Part shown: piece by piece, positions 1 through 6,211 of the stretch | Numbering within the stretch: position 1 is the first letter of the stretch | How the letters are laid out: every line of letters begins with the position of its first letter | Source of the DNA: Nitrospirota bacterium | GTDB taxonomy: Bacteria > Nitrospirota > 9FT-COMBO-42-15 > HDB-SIOI813 | Direction: 5' to 3' | Assembly (NCBI GenBank): GCA_016214375.1 | Contig: JACROQ010000020.1 | Span: 2,711-14,396 of the forward strand | Length of the DNA: 11,686 nt | The notes under the pieces: generated by a model | Databases searched by the model: none | Told to the model about the DNA's origin: nothing | What the model saw: only the letters and a program-made list of their open reading frames with translations | Made by a program: the position numbers and the translations under genes

Positions 1-914
1 ATGGCCCTTATTTTAAAAAGTTCCGTGTTGCATTCTTACGGACTATGAGCCTCAAACAGATTCATATATTCGGATCACGCAAGAAGGCCTTTGGTGACGA
101 CGACGTGTTACAGGAGAATATCATCTATCATGCCGTCCGAGGACTTCAGAAGCCTAAGTCCGTCACAATTTCCACCTCAGAGGGCCTTGATTTCTGCGAA
201 GCACGCATCCTGTCCGTCCCATACATTCGGGTTGTTCACCCCAGTGATCGAGATATGTTTATCCATCTGGACGTCGATGATGCTGACACCAGCCCGGCGG
301 AGCGAATAAAGTGCTTTACATCATCTCTCAACAAACTGGGGCTGACTGTCTCAACGGGACGGGTCGTCGACTTTAGATCACGGGAGCACCTTAGACAAGC
401 CCCCGATCAAAAAACAGTCCCCCTAATTTATCCGTGCCATTTCCTGAACGGCTTCATCGAATGGCCTGTTGAATCAGGAAAGAAGCCCAATGCCATCATG
501 TCATCGTACAAGACATCTGGTCTTCTTGTCGAAGCGGGATTCTACGTTCTCACAAAAAGGTTTTCGTCCAAGGAGCAATTGCGGCGAATCATGGCAGCGG
601 TTTATGATCCCACAAGGATCGACGCATGCCTTGTGGGCTTTGAAAATCACCTGAACTACTTTCACAAACAGGAAAGTGGATTACCTGCTGACCTGGCGAA
701 AGGGCTTGCCCTATATCTCAATTCCACCATCGTCGATCAGTATTTCCGCCTATTTAGTGGGCACACCCAGGTTAATGCCACCGACCTCCGGAAGATGCCC
801 TATCCCACACATGAACAGCTTGTACGACTAGGGACCCATCTCAAGGAAAGAATGCCCGATCAGGAAACCATTGATGCAATCATAGAAAAGGAGTGCTTAA
901 ACTGTGGGCAATAA
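1..914 (+). CDS. BsuBI/PstI-type N6-adenine DNA methyltransferase, C-terminal part (5' partial)
   Basis: This is the modification half of a type II restriction-modification pair. It would methylate adenine in the site cut by the downstream endonuclease, protecting host DNA. The frame is open to the left edge: 14 codons (GPYFKKFRVAFLRT) precede the first visible ATG at 45, so that ATG is internal and 303 residues are seen. The stretch around FGSRKKAF followed by DDDVLQENII is typical of the region after the catalytic NPPY motif in BsuBI/PstI and Eco57I-like methylases. The S-adenosylmethionine and NPPY motifs themselves lie outside the window, so catalytic competence cannot be judged. The remainder is presumably the target-recognition and C-terminal region. 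The stop (912-914) overlaps the endonuclease start by 11 bases, indicating one translationally coupled operon. The family assignment rests partly on the neighbour. CTGCAG specificity is a family inference. Confidence 0.88.
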   Translation, partial: GPYFKKFRVAFLRTMSLKQIHIFGSRKKAFGDDDVLQENIIYHAVRGLQKPKSVTISTSEGLDFCEARILSVPYIRVVHPSDRDMFIHLDVDDADTSPAERIKCFTSSLNKLGLTVSTGRVVDFRSREHLRQAPDQKTVPLIYPCHFLNGFIEWPVESGKKPNAIMSSYKTSGLLVEAGFYVLTKRFSSKEQLRRIMAAVYDPTRIDACLVGFENHLNYFHKQESGLPADLAKGLALYLNSTIVDQYFRLFSGHTQVNATDLRKMPYPTHEQLVRLGTHLKERMPDQETIDAIIEKECLNCGQ

Positions 915-1872
915 GACAAGCGGGAAGAAAGCAGAAGACAAGATCAAGGAAGCTCTCTCAATCCTAAACAATTTGGGTGTTCCAAGACAGCAACAGAACG
1001 AACGCTCTGCCCTGACCCTTTTGTCACTGCTCGGTCTCAAGCCTGCCAGCAAATGGGAGGATGCAACCGATCCACTCATGGGTATCACTCCCATGATGGA
1101 GTTCTTTGAGCAACACTACGGGAAGAAATACGCACCCAACACCCGTGAAACGGTACGCCGCCAAACAGTTCACCAGTTTATGCAGGCTGCCTTGATTGTC
1201 GCTAACCCTGACAAACCCTCAAGACCGACCAATAGCCCCAAAGCAGTCTATCAGATCGAGCCATCTGTTCTGAAACTGCTTCGAGGTTTTGGGAAACCAG
1301 AATGGAAGTGGAATTTGCATAAGTATCTTCGGACCGTGGAGACACTGAAAAAGCGGTATGCTCGCGAGAGAGAAATGCGACGACTGCCTGTCAGGCTGGC
1401 AAACGGTCAGGAAATCAGGCTTTCCCCTGGCGGCCAGAATGTGCTGGTGAAGAAGATCATGGATGATTTCTGCCCGTTGTTTACACCAGGGAGTTACGTT
1501 ATTTACGTTGGGGACACTCAGGCGAAATGGGCTTATTTCGATTCAGACGCCCTGGCACTGCTGGGTGTTGAAATACAGGAACATGGGAAAATGCCGGATG
1601 TCGTAGTGCATCAAGCAGAAAAGAACTGGCTGGTTCTTATTGAGGCTGTAACCAGCCACGGGCCTGTAAACCCGAAGCGTAGGCAGGAACTGAAGGAATT
1701 GTTTACGGGATCGACTGCTGGATTGGTTTTTGTGACCGCGTTTCTTGATCGAAAGGCTATGTTGAAATACCTGAATGACATTTCTTGGGAAACCGAAGCC
1801 TGGATTGCTGAGTCCCCGACACATCTGATACATTTCAACGGTGAACGTTTTCTTGGACCCTATGAAGAGTAA
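904..1872 (+). CDS. BsuBI/PstI-type type II restriction endonuclease
   Basis: A 322-residue protein, full length for the BsuBI/PstI endonuclease family, whose known members cut CTGCAG. The N-terminal half (about 1-165) is helical and rich in Lys/Arg, as in the family's N-terminal domain. The C-terminal half (about 175-320) holds the PD-(D/E)XK-like core: PD at 231-232, then a strand with E247 in LIEAV, followed by the family-typical SHGPV and RRQEL stretch (251-263). The start is GTG at 904. An AAAAGGAG ribosome-binding site at 886-893 gives 10-base spacing, and the start overlaps the methylase end by 11 bases. No frameshift or internal stop is present, so the enzyme is probably functional if the methylase is intact. 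The stop lies three bases before an attC-like site, the usual position for a gene in an integron cassette. At least three CTGCAG sites (2391, 8561, 11034) occur elsewhere in the window, so active methylation would be needed if that is the target. Confidence 0.93.
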   Translation: MGNKTSGKKAEDKIKEALSILNNLGVPRQQQNERSALTLLSLLGLKPASKWEDATDPLMGITPMMEFFEQHYGKKYAPNTRETVRRQTVHQFMQAALIVANPDKPSRPTNSPKAVYQIEPSVLKLLRGFGKPEWKWNLHKYLRTVETLKKRYAREREMRRLPVRLANGQEIRLSPGGQNVLVKKIMDDFCPLFTPGSYVIYVGDTQAKWAYFDSDALALLGVEIQEHGKMPDVVVHQAEKNWLVLIEAVTSHGPVNPKRRQELKELFTGSTAGLVFVTAFLDRKAMLKYLNDISWETEAWIAESPTHLIHFNGERFLGPYEE

Positions 1873-1875
1873 ATG

Positions 1876-1932
1876 ACCCAACAAGGCAATCCAGCCGACT
1901 CGTTCCACTCGCGGCTGATTTTTTCGTTAGGC
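1876..1932 (+). other. Integron attC-like recombination site (59-base element)
   Basis: The 57-bp segment has the layout of an attC site. The R'' box is ACCCAAC (1876-1882), fitting RYYYAAC. The R' box is GTTAGGC (1926-1932), fitting GTTRRRY. Internal arms CAGCCG (1892-1897) and CGGCTG (1912-1917) are perfect inverted complements, as L'' and L' boxes should be. The L'' arm is followed by an extra A before the unpaired central part, like the extrahelical base of known sites. The phrases CAACAAGGC, CAGCCGAC, GCGGCTGA and CGTTAGGCG resemble environmental attC sites. The site follows the endonuclease stop by three bases in the expected orientation. No integrase gene or second attC is visible in the window. 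Confidence 0.78.
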
Positions 1933-1951
1933 GCAATATGGAAGCGCGAGC

Positions 1952-2050
1952 ATGAGCACGGCAAGCATTGTCATCCTGATTATCATAATTTCGATAGTTG
2001 TTGGTATTTTCAAATCAAAATCGAAAACACCAGAGGGCAGCCGACAGTAA
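1952..2050 (+). CDS. Small single-span membrane peptide, possible cassette gene
   Basis: A 32-residue open frame starts 20 bases after the attC-like site. The N-terminus is MSTAS, then an unbroken hydrophobic run rich in Ile and Val (about residues 5-20), then a short basic and polar tail (KSKSKTPEGSRQ). This is a plausible single membrane helix with the tail in the cytoplasm. There is no clear Shine-Dalgarno sequence. A five-codon frame (ATG at 1938, reading MEARA) ends in a TGA that overlaps this ATG as ATGA, so translation could be coupled to the leader, a trick known for cassette genes lacking their own ribosome-binding site. No family is recognised. It could be the truncated start of a longer protein cut short by an old mutation, or a chance frame. 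Position and composition make it a reasonable candidate only. Confidence 0.4.
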   Translation: MSTASIVILIIIISIVVGIFKSKSKTPEGSRQ

Positions 2051-2076
2051 ATCTTGCCTCCAATATCTCCCTTGAT

Positions 2077-2238
2077 CTAACAGGCTGTTGAAAAAGTCCT
2101 GCACTGTCACCCTGAACCCTTCGGCTACGCTCAGGGTAAACTCCGTGAAGGGTCTGATAACTCATTGTTTATCAGATTCTTCGCTTTGCTCAGAATGACA
2201 ATCCTGGACATTCCAGGCCTTTTTCAACAGCTTGCTAA
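2077..2238. repeat. MITE-like inverted-repeat element, copy 1 (divergent)
   Basis: The ends are imperfect inverted repeats: CTAACAGGCTGTTGAAAAAG at the left, and a right end whose complement reads TTAGCAAGCTGTTGAAAAAG. The interior carries diverged forms of the modules found in the other copies: a gtcaccctgaac...gctcaggg segment and a tcagattcttcgctttgctcagaatgaca segment. No coding capacity is apparent. It sits between the cassette-like region and the ArsR promoter and fills most of the gap between 2050 and 2257. It is more diverged than the copies at 7469 and 8933. Confidence 0.75.
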
Positions 2239-2256
2239 ACCATATACAAAAAAATA

Positions 2257-2285
2257 TTGACAGATAGCAACCGGTGTTGTATCTT
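2257..2285 (+). promoter_or_regulatory. Sigma70-type promoter of the arsR-RND operon
   Basis: A perfect -35 box TTGACA (2257-2262) is followed after exactly 17 bases by TATCTT (2280-2285), a 4-of-6 match to the -10 consensus. Transcription would begin near 2292, just upstream of or at the edge of the palindrome at 2296-2323. That geometry suits repression by a bound ArsR-type dimer. Confidence 0.7.
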
Positions 2286-2295
2286 ACAGGACAAA

Positions 2296-2323
2296 TAACA
2301 GTTTCGAAATATCGAAACTGTTA
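2296..2323. promoter_or_regulatory. Perfect palindromic operator, probable ArsR-family binding site
   Basis: Arms TAACAGTTTCGA (2296-2307) and TCGAAACTGTTA (2312-2323) are perfect inverted complements separated by AATA. The palindrome covers the predicted start of transcription and ends 23 bases before the regulator's ATG. ArsR-family dimers typically bind such AT-rich inverted repeats in their own promoters, so autoregulation is the natural inference. An RNA hairpin is an alternative, but it lacks the U-run of a terminator. Confidence 0.75.
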
Positions 2324-2346
2324 AATTCTTAACATTAGGAGTGCCC

Positions 2347-2709
2347 ATGTCTGCCCCTATGAATTCCAAGGATGACATCGAAAGTCAAGTCTGCAGGCTC
2401 CACGCAGAGATCTGTCAGACCCTGTCCAACCCCAAGCGGCTGAGGATTATCAATATCCTCCGGGAGAAGGAGGTCTCGGCAGGGGAGCTTCAGAGGATGC
2501 TCCATATTCCCAAGGCCAATCTGTCCCAGCATATGGCCGTCCTGCGGCAGAAGGGGATTGTGGTCTCGCGGCGGGAAGGGAATACGGTCTACTACCGCTT
2601 GGCCCGGCCCAAGATACTCAAGGCCTACGATATTATGCGTGAGATCCTTTTCGAGGTCCTGGAAAACCAGCAGAGGCTCTTAAAAGACTATAACAAGAAA
2701 AGAGGTTAA
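2347..2709 (+). CDS. ArsR-family winged-helix transcriptional regulator
   Basis: A 120-residue protein, normal for ArsR/SmtB repressors. The winged helix-turn-helix spans about residues 22-90: LSNPKRLRIINIL is the typical second helix, PKANLSQHMAVLRQ (56-68) is the recognition helix, and IVVSRREGNTVYYRL (71-85) is the beta wing. The classical ELCVC metal site is absent. The only cysteines are C16 and C23 in the first helices, so the signal is unknown and a redox or hydrophobic ligand is possible. ATG 2347 was chosen because AGGAG (2337-2341) lies five bases upstream. The in-frame GTG at 2341 would overlap that site, and the ATG at 2359 is too far away. The RND permease follows after 10 bases, so the regulator probably controls it, acting at the palindrome at 2296-2323. 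Confidence 0.93.
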   Translation: MSAPMNSKDDIESQVCRLHAEICQTLSNPKRLRIINILREKEVSAGELQRMLHIPKANLSQHMAVLRQKGIVVSRREGNTVYYRLARPKILKAYDIMREILFEVLENQQRLLKDYNKKRG

Positions 2710-2719
2710 TTGGAACCTT

Positions 2720-5008
2720 ATGGCATCAAGACTTACCCAGATATCTGTTGAAAGACCGAAGAGTGTCATTGCCGTCATTATGGTCCTGACGTTCTTCTTT
2801 CTGATCCAGTTCCCTAAGATCGTTACAGATACAGACCCGAAGAATATGCTTCCTGCGTCATCTCCGGTCAGGGACTACAATGACCAGATGGAGTCCCTCT
2901 TTGCCCTGCACAAGGACATGATGGCCGTAGGGATCGTCAACGAGAAGGGGATATTCAATCCGGCCACCCTCGAACGCATCGCAAGACTGACAGGTGAGAT
3001 CACGAAGATCAAAGGGGTTGTTGTCCAGGATGTGATGAGCCTCACCACGGTAGATAATGTCCTCTCCGGAGACGGCCAGCTCATCGTCCGCCCTGTGATG
3101 GACCATGTCCCCGGGTCTCAGGAGGAGATCGAGGCCTTACAGAGAGAGGTCTATGACAACCCCATGCTGGTAGGACGATTAGTCTCGGCAGACAGGACAG
3201 TCACCGCCATCTATATCCCGTTAGAAGAGGGCGCGGATGCAAAGCAGGTTGCTGACCGTATCAGAGGCCTTGTGGACAATGAAAAGGGGGAGGAAAGGTA
3301 CTATGTCGCCGGGGACCCTGTGGCACGGGATACCTTCGGCCATACCATGTTTATCCAGATGGCGATGTTCTCACCGATGGCCGGGCTCATCATGATGATT
3401 ATGCTTTACCTCATGTTCCGTAACGTCACCCTCATCATGGCGATGATGGCCGTTGCCTTCCTGAGCATCCTCTGGAGCATGGGGGCGCTGATCGGGGCAG
3501 GCTATCCTGTTCATATTATGAGCTCGATGATCCCTGTATTTCTCATGGCCATTGCCACGGACAGCGTGCATATCTTCAATGAGTTTTATTTCAGGTTAAA
3601 AGAGACCGGGAATAAGAGGCAGGCCATCCTGGAGACGATGACCGTCGTGGGGCCGCCGGTCCGATACACAGCGCTGGCTACAGCCGTAGGTTTTGGCGTC
3701 CTCGTCATCATGCACATCATACCGGTGAAGGTGTTCGGTCTCTTTGTCGCCTTTGGGACTGTTGTCATCCGGCTGATGAGTTTCAGCCTCATCCCTGCGG
3801 TGATGATGCTGACCAGCGACCGGAGTTTGTTAGCGGCTGCCGGGAGAGAAGACGAGGAGGCCGGCAAGGGATCCTCATGGCTGAGGAGACTCGGAGAGAT
3901 TGGGTTTCACCGATACCGTGCTGTTGCCGGAGCAGGGCTTATCCTGTTTATTGCCGCTATCGCCGGGGTCTCACAGATTCATGTCAATAACAATATGGTC
4001 TCGTGGTTTAAGAAGGGAAGCGACATCAGACAGGCAGACACGATCCTGAACGAAAGGCTTGCCGGCACAGCCACTGCTTATATCGTGGCAGAGTCCGGTG
4101 AGCCCGATGCCATGAAAAGGTATGAGAACTTAAAGGCGATCGGGGAACTTCAGAGGGAGCTGGAGGGCCTTCCTGTCGTCGGAAAGACCACATCCATCGT
4201 GGATATTGTGAAGCGTGTGAATAAGGTGCTTCATGGAAACAGGCCGGAGTACGATACCCTCCCGACCTCGACCGAAGAGACTGCCCAGTATCTCTTCCTC
4301 TTTGGTATGTCGGCAAAGCCGAGGGACCTGGACAATGTGGTGACTGCTGACTATGACAAGGCCAATATATTTCTCCAGCTCAAGACATGGGATGCCGTGG
4401 CCATGAGGGGTGTCGTAAAGAAGATTGAGGAATTTAAGAGATTACATCCTGGACTATCCCTTGAGTTCAGACCTGCCGGCATCTCCTACTTTAATATGGT
4501 GTGGAATGATAAGGTCTTATTTGACATGATCAAGGGGTTTATCATTGCCCTCATTGTCGTATTTATCATCTTAGTATTTAACTTCAGGTCGTTCAAATGG
4601 GGGATAGTGAGTTACATACCGCTCCTGTTTACGATACTCCTGATCTACGGATTTGTCGGCTTCATAGGCAAGGACTTTGATATGCCGATCTCTGTACTCT
4701 CCGCCCTGTCCCTCGGGATGGCGGTTGATTTTTCTATCCACTTTATCCGGAGGTTTCAGCAGAGGTATGCAGAGGAACAGGACGTTGAGAGGGCGATCCT
4801 CTGGACAGCGGCACGGCCGGGCAAGGGGATTATCAGAAACGCCATCCTCTTCGCCTCAGCCTTTTCTGTCATGATATTTGCGCCACTGACACCGTATCTT
4901 ACGGTCGGGCTCTTTATCGCCGGGATGATGACCATCAGCGCTCTCCTGACTATACTCTTTCTCCCGGCGATGATCAGGATGCTGGGGAGATGGCTGATAT
5001 CGTCGTAG
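2720..5008 (+). CDS. RND/MMPL-superfamily inner-membrane exporter
   Basis: A 762-residue permease with the duplicated RND plan. TM1 is at about 15-31, a large periplasmic loop at about 35-210, and TM2-TM6 lie between about 213 and 363. TM7 is at about 401-418, a second periplasmic loop at about 420-600, and TM8-TM12 between 604 and 753. Acidic residues expected to relay protons lie in TM4 (D281 in ATDSVHIF) and TM10 (D670 in GMAVDFSIHF). At 762 residues it is shorter than AcrB-type drug pumps (about 1000) and fits the MMPL/HpnN-like group, whose characterised members move lipids such as hopanoids or mycolates. No membrane-fusion (HlyD-type) gene is nearby. A LolA-like protein is next instead, which also favours a lipid-like substrate. 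It starts 10 bases after arsR, with only a weak Shine-Dalgarno (AGAGG, 2701-2705), so coupling to arsR translation is likely. The substrate is unknown. Confidence 0.92.
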   Translation: MASRLTQISVERPKSVIAVIMVLTFFFLIQFPKIVTDTDPKNMLPASSPVRDYNDQMESLFALHKDMMAVGIVNEKGIFNPATLERIARLTGEITKIKGVVVQDVMSLTTVDNVLSGDGQLIVRPVMDHVPGSQEEIEALQREVYDNPMLVGRLVSADRTVTAIYIPLEEGADAKQVADRIRGLVDNEKGEERYYVAGDPVARDTFGHTMFIQMAMFSPMAGLIMMIMLYLMFRNVTLIMAMMAVAFLSILWSMGALIGAGYPVHIMSSMIPVFLMAIATDSVHIFNEFYFRLKETGNKRQAILETMTVVGPPVRYTALATAVGFGVLVIMHIIPVKVFGLFVAFGTVVIRLMSFSLIPAVMMLTSDRSLLAAAGREDEEAGKGSSWLRRLGEIGFHRYRAVAGAGLILFIAAIAGVSQIHVNNNMVSWFKKGSDIRQADTILNERLAGTATAYIVAESGEPDAMKRYENLKAIGELQRELEGLPVVGKTTSIVDIVKRVNKVLHGNRPEYDTLPTSTEETAQYLFLFGMSAKPRDLDNVVTADYDKANIFLQLKTWDAVAMRGVVKKIEEFKRLHPGLSLEFRPAGISYFNMVWNDKVLFDMIKGFIIALIVVFIILVFNFRSFKWGIVSYIPLLFTILLIYGFVGFIGKDFDMPISVLSALSLGMAVDFSIHFIRRFQQRYAEEQDVERAILWTAARPGKGIIRNAILFASAFSVMIFAPLTPYLTVGLFIAGMMTISALLTILFLPAMIRMLGRWLISS

Positions 5009-5010
5009 AG

Positions 5011-5046
5011 TGTCATTCTGAGGAGCCGAAGGCAACGAAGAATCTG
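5011..5046 (+). repeat. Solo repeat module between RND and LolA-like genes
   Basis: A 36-bp unit beginning tgtcattctgaggagccg and ending aacgaagaatctga matches the interior modules of the larger inverted-repeat elements in this window. It lacks their terminal repeats. It begins two bases after the permease stop and ends before the ribosome-binding site of the next gene, so it does not break the operon. Confidence 0.7.
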
Positions 5047-5069
5047 ATATCACGAATGGAGGGATAACG

Positions 5070-5861
5070 ATGCATAGACATTTAACAGTAATAGCACTTT
5101 TATTAATGTCTTTCCTGAGTCCGGCAGCGCTTCATGCAGAGGAACCGGCAGAGATCATCAAGAGGTCTCAGGAGGCCTTTTTCTACCCCGGGAAAGACAT
5201 GCAGGCCAGGGTCAAGATGGCCCTCATCGCAAAGACGGGCCAGGAGCGGCTCAGAGAACTCACTATGCTGCGGATGAATGGGAGTGGCGGCGATCAGAAG
5301 TATTTCATGTATTTTCATAATCCCGGAGACGTGCGGGGGATGTCTTTTATGGTCTATAAATATCCCAATAAAGATGACGACCGGTGGCTTTTTATCCCAT
5401 CTATAAACCTCGTAAATCGTATCGCAGCGCGGGACAGCAGGTCGAGTTTCGTCGGCTCAGACTTCACCTACGAAGATGTCTCCGGCCGCGATATAGAGGC
5501 AGATACCTACAAATATATCAAGGAAGATGCCTTGGAGGGGAAACCGTGTCATGTCATTGAGAGTACCCCTAAAAACCCCACAGAATATATCAGGAAGATA
5601 TCCTGGATTGATAAGACGACCTACCTCCCCTTGAAAGACGAATACTATGATGTGCAGGGCTCTCTCTATAAGGTCTTTACAGCAGAGAAGGTGGAGATGA
5701 TCGGCGGGCTCCCCACAGCGACTAAGAGGACGATGGCCAATGTAAAGAGCGGACATAAGACAGAGGTCGTGTTTGAGGGGATTGCCTATAATGTAGGGCT
5801 CAGTGACGACCTGTTCACGGAGAGGTACCTTCGAAAGCCGCCTGAGAAGTGGATTAAATAG
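5070..5861 (+). CDS. LolA-like periplasmic protein (outer-membrane lipoprotein-sorting family)
   Basis: A 263-residue secreted protein. The signal peptide covers residues 1-23 with a likely cut after LHA. The mature part matches the 'outer membrane lipoprotein-sorting protein' group of LolA-fold proteins. Visible features are the paired strands RELTMLRMNGSGGDQKYFMYF and GMSFMVYKYP, then the DDRWLFIPSINLVNRI and SSFVGSDFTYEDV segments typical of the group, and a C-terminal run of strands ending in PEKWIK. Such proteins have a half-barrel that shields acyl chains. Members are often encoded beside MMPL/RND permeases, where they probably take cargo across the periplasm. GGAGGG (5058-5063) lies six bases before the ATG. 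It is co-oriented with the permease 61 bases upstream. Its stop codon's last base is the first base of a structured repeat. True lipoprotein sorting is less likely than transport of the RND cargo. Confidence 0.88.
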   Translation: MHRHLTVIALLLMSFLSPAALHAEEPAEIIKRSQEAFFYPGKDMQARVKMALIAKTGQERLRELTMLRMNGSGGDQKYFMYFHNPGDVRGMSFMVYKYPNKDDDRWLFIPSINLVNRIAARDSRSSFVGSDFTYEDVSGRDIEADTYKYIKEDALEGKPCHVIESTPKNPTEYIRKISWIDKTTYLPLKDEYYDVQGSLYKVFTAEKVEMIGGLPTATKRTMANVKSGHKTEVVFEGIAYNVGLSDDLFTERYLRKPPEKWIK

Positions 5862-6017
5862 TTGGCGCTGAAAAGTACGGGGCACCCATTGCTACGAAGT
5901 AAATGCAATGGGTCGTGCGGCGTCAGGACTTCGGATTTGAGCCTCAACGTACCGGAAAAGTACGCCTCGACTCAAATCCTTGTCCTTCCTTGCATCTGGA
6001 CGCTTTTGAGCGCCAAC
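5861..6017. repeat. Second, distinct structured inverted-repeat element
   Basis: A 157-bp element bounded by GTTGGCGCTGAAAAG (5861-5875) and CTTTTGAGCGCCAAC (6003-6017), which are inverted complements at 14 of 15 positions. Inside are further hairpins: CCCATTGC/GCAATGGG (5885-5892 with 5905-5912), GGATTTGAG/CTCAAATCC (5933-5941 with 5971-5979, extended by AGGAC/GTCCT outside), and CGTAC/GTACG (5948-5952 with 5960-5964). It shares neither ends nor interior with the other repeat family here and is seen once in the window. It could be a MITE, or a structured RNA or terminator element. Confidence 0.65.
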
Positions 6018-6025
6018 TTCAAGGT

Positions 6026-6192
6026 TGTCATTCTGAGCGAAGCGAAGAATCTGATGTTTTTCAGATCCTTCGGGCGTGTGCCCTCAGGATGACACTTTGT
6101 GTCAGATTCTTCGTCGCCTTCGGCTCCTCAGACGCTGTCCTGAACGGAGTGAAGGAATGACAGCCTGGCAGACTTTTTCAGCAACCTGTTAG
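6026..6192. repeat. MITE-like inverted-repeat element, copy 2 (left end missing)
   Basis: The right half matches the copies at 7469 and 8933 closely. From about 6100 to 6162 it differs from the 8933 copy by one base (aacgg for aatgg), and the right end GACTTTTTCAGCAACCTGTTAG is intact. The left part has the gtcattctgagcgaagcgaagaatctga module but no CTAACAGG-type left terminus. Instead it abuts the unrelated element ending at 6017. Together the two elements fill the 350-base gap between the LolA-like and barrel genes. Confidence 0.72.
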
Positions 6193-6211
6193 AATTAGAA
6201 AGGGGTACATA

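Noticed and set aside
1..48. ATG at base 1 as the start of a short gene
   Set aside because: That frame stops after 15 codons. The frame starting at base 3 is the continuing methylase.
2075..2081. ATCTAAC as the R'' box of a second attC site
   Set aside because: The CTAAC is part of the terminal repeat of the element at 2077-2238, and no GTTRRRY with complementary inner arms follows at a suitable distance.
1873..2091. 72-codon plus-strand frame directly after the endonuclease stop
   Set aside because: It reads straight through the attC-like site and into the repeat, has no ribosome-binding site and no protein-like pattern. The 1952-2050 frame is better supported.
5862..6160. Two overlapping plus-strand frames (one containing VILSEAKNL)
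   Set aside because: They are translations of the repeat elements. The LSEAKNL phrase is a familiar artefact of the gtcattctgagcgaagcgaagaatctga repeat.
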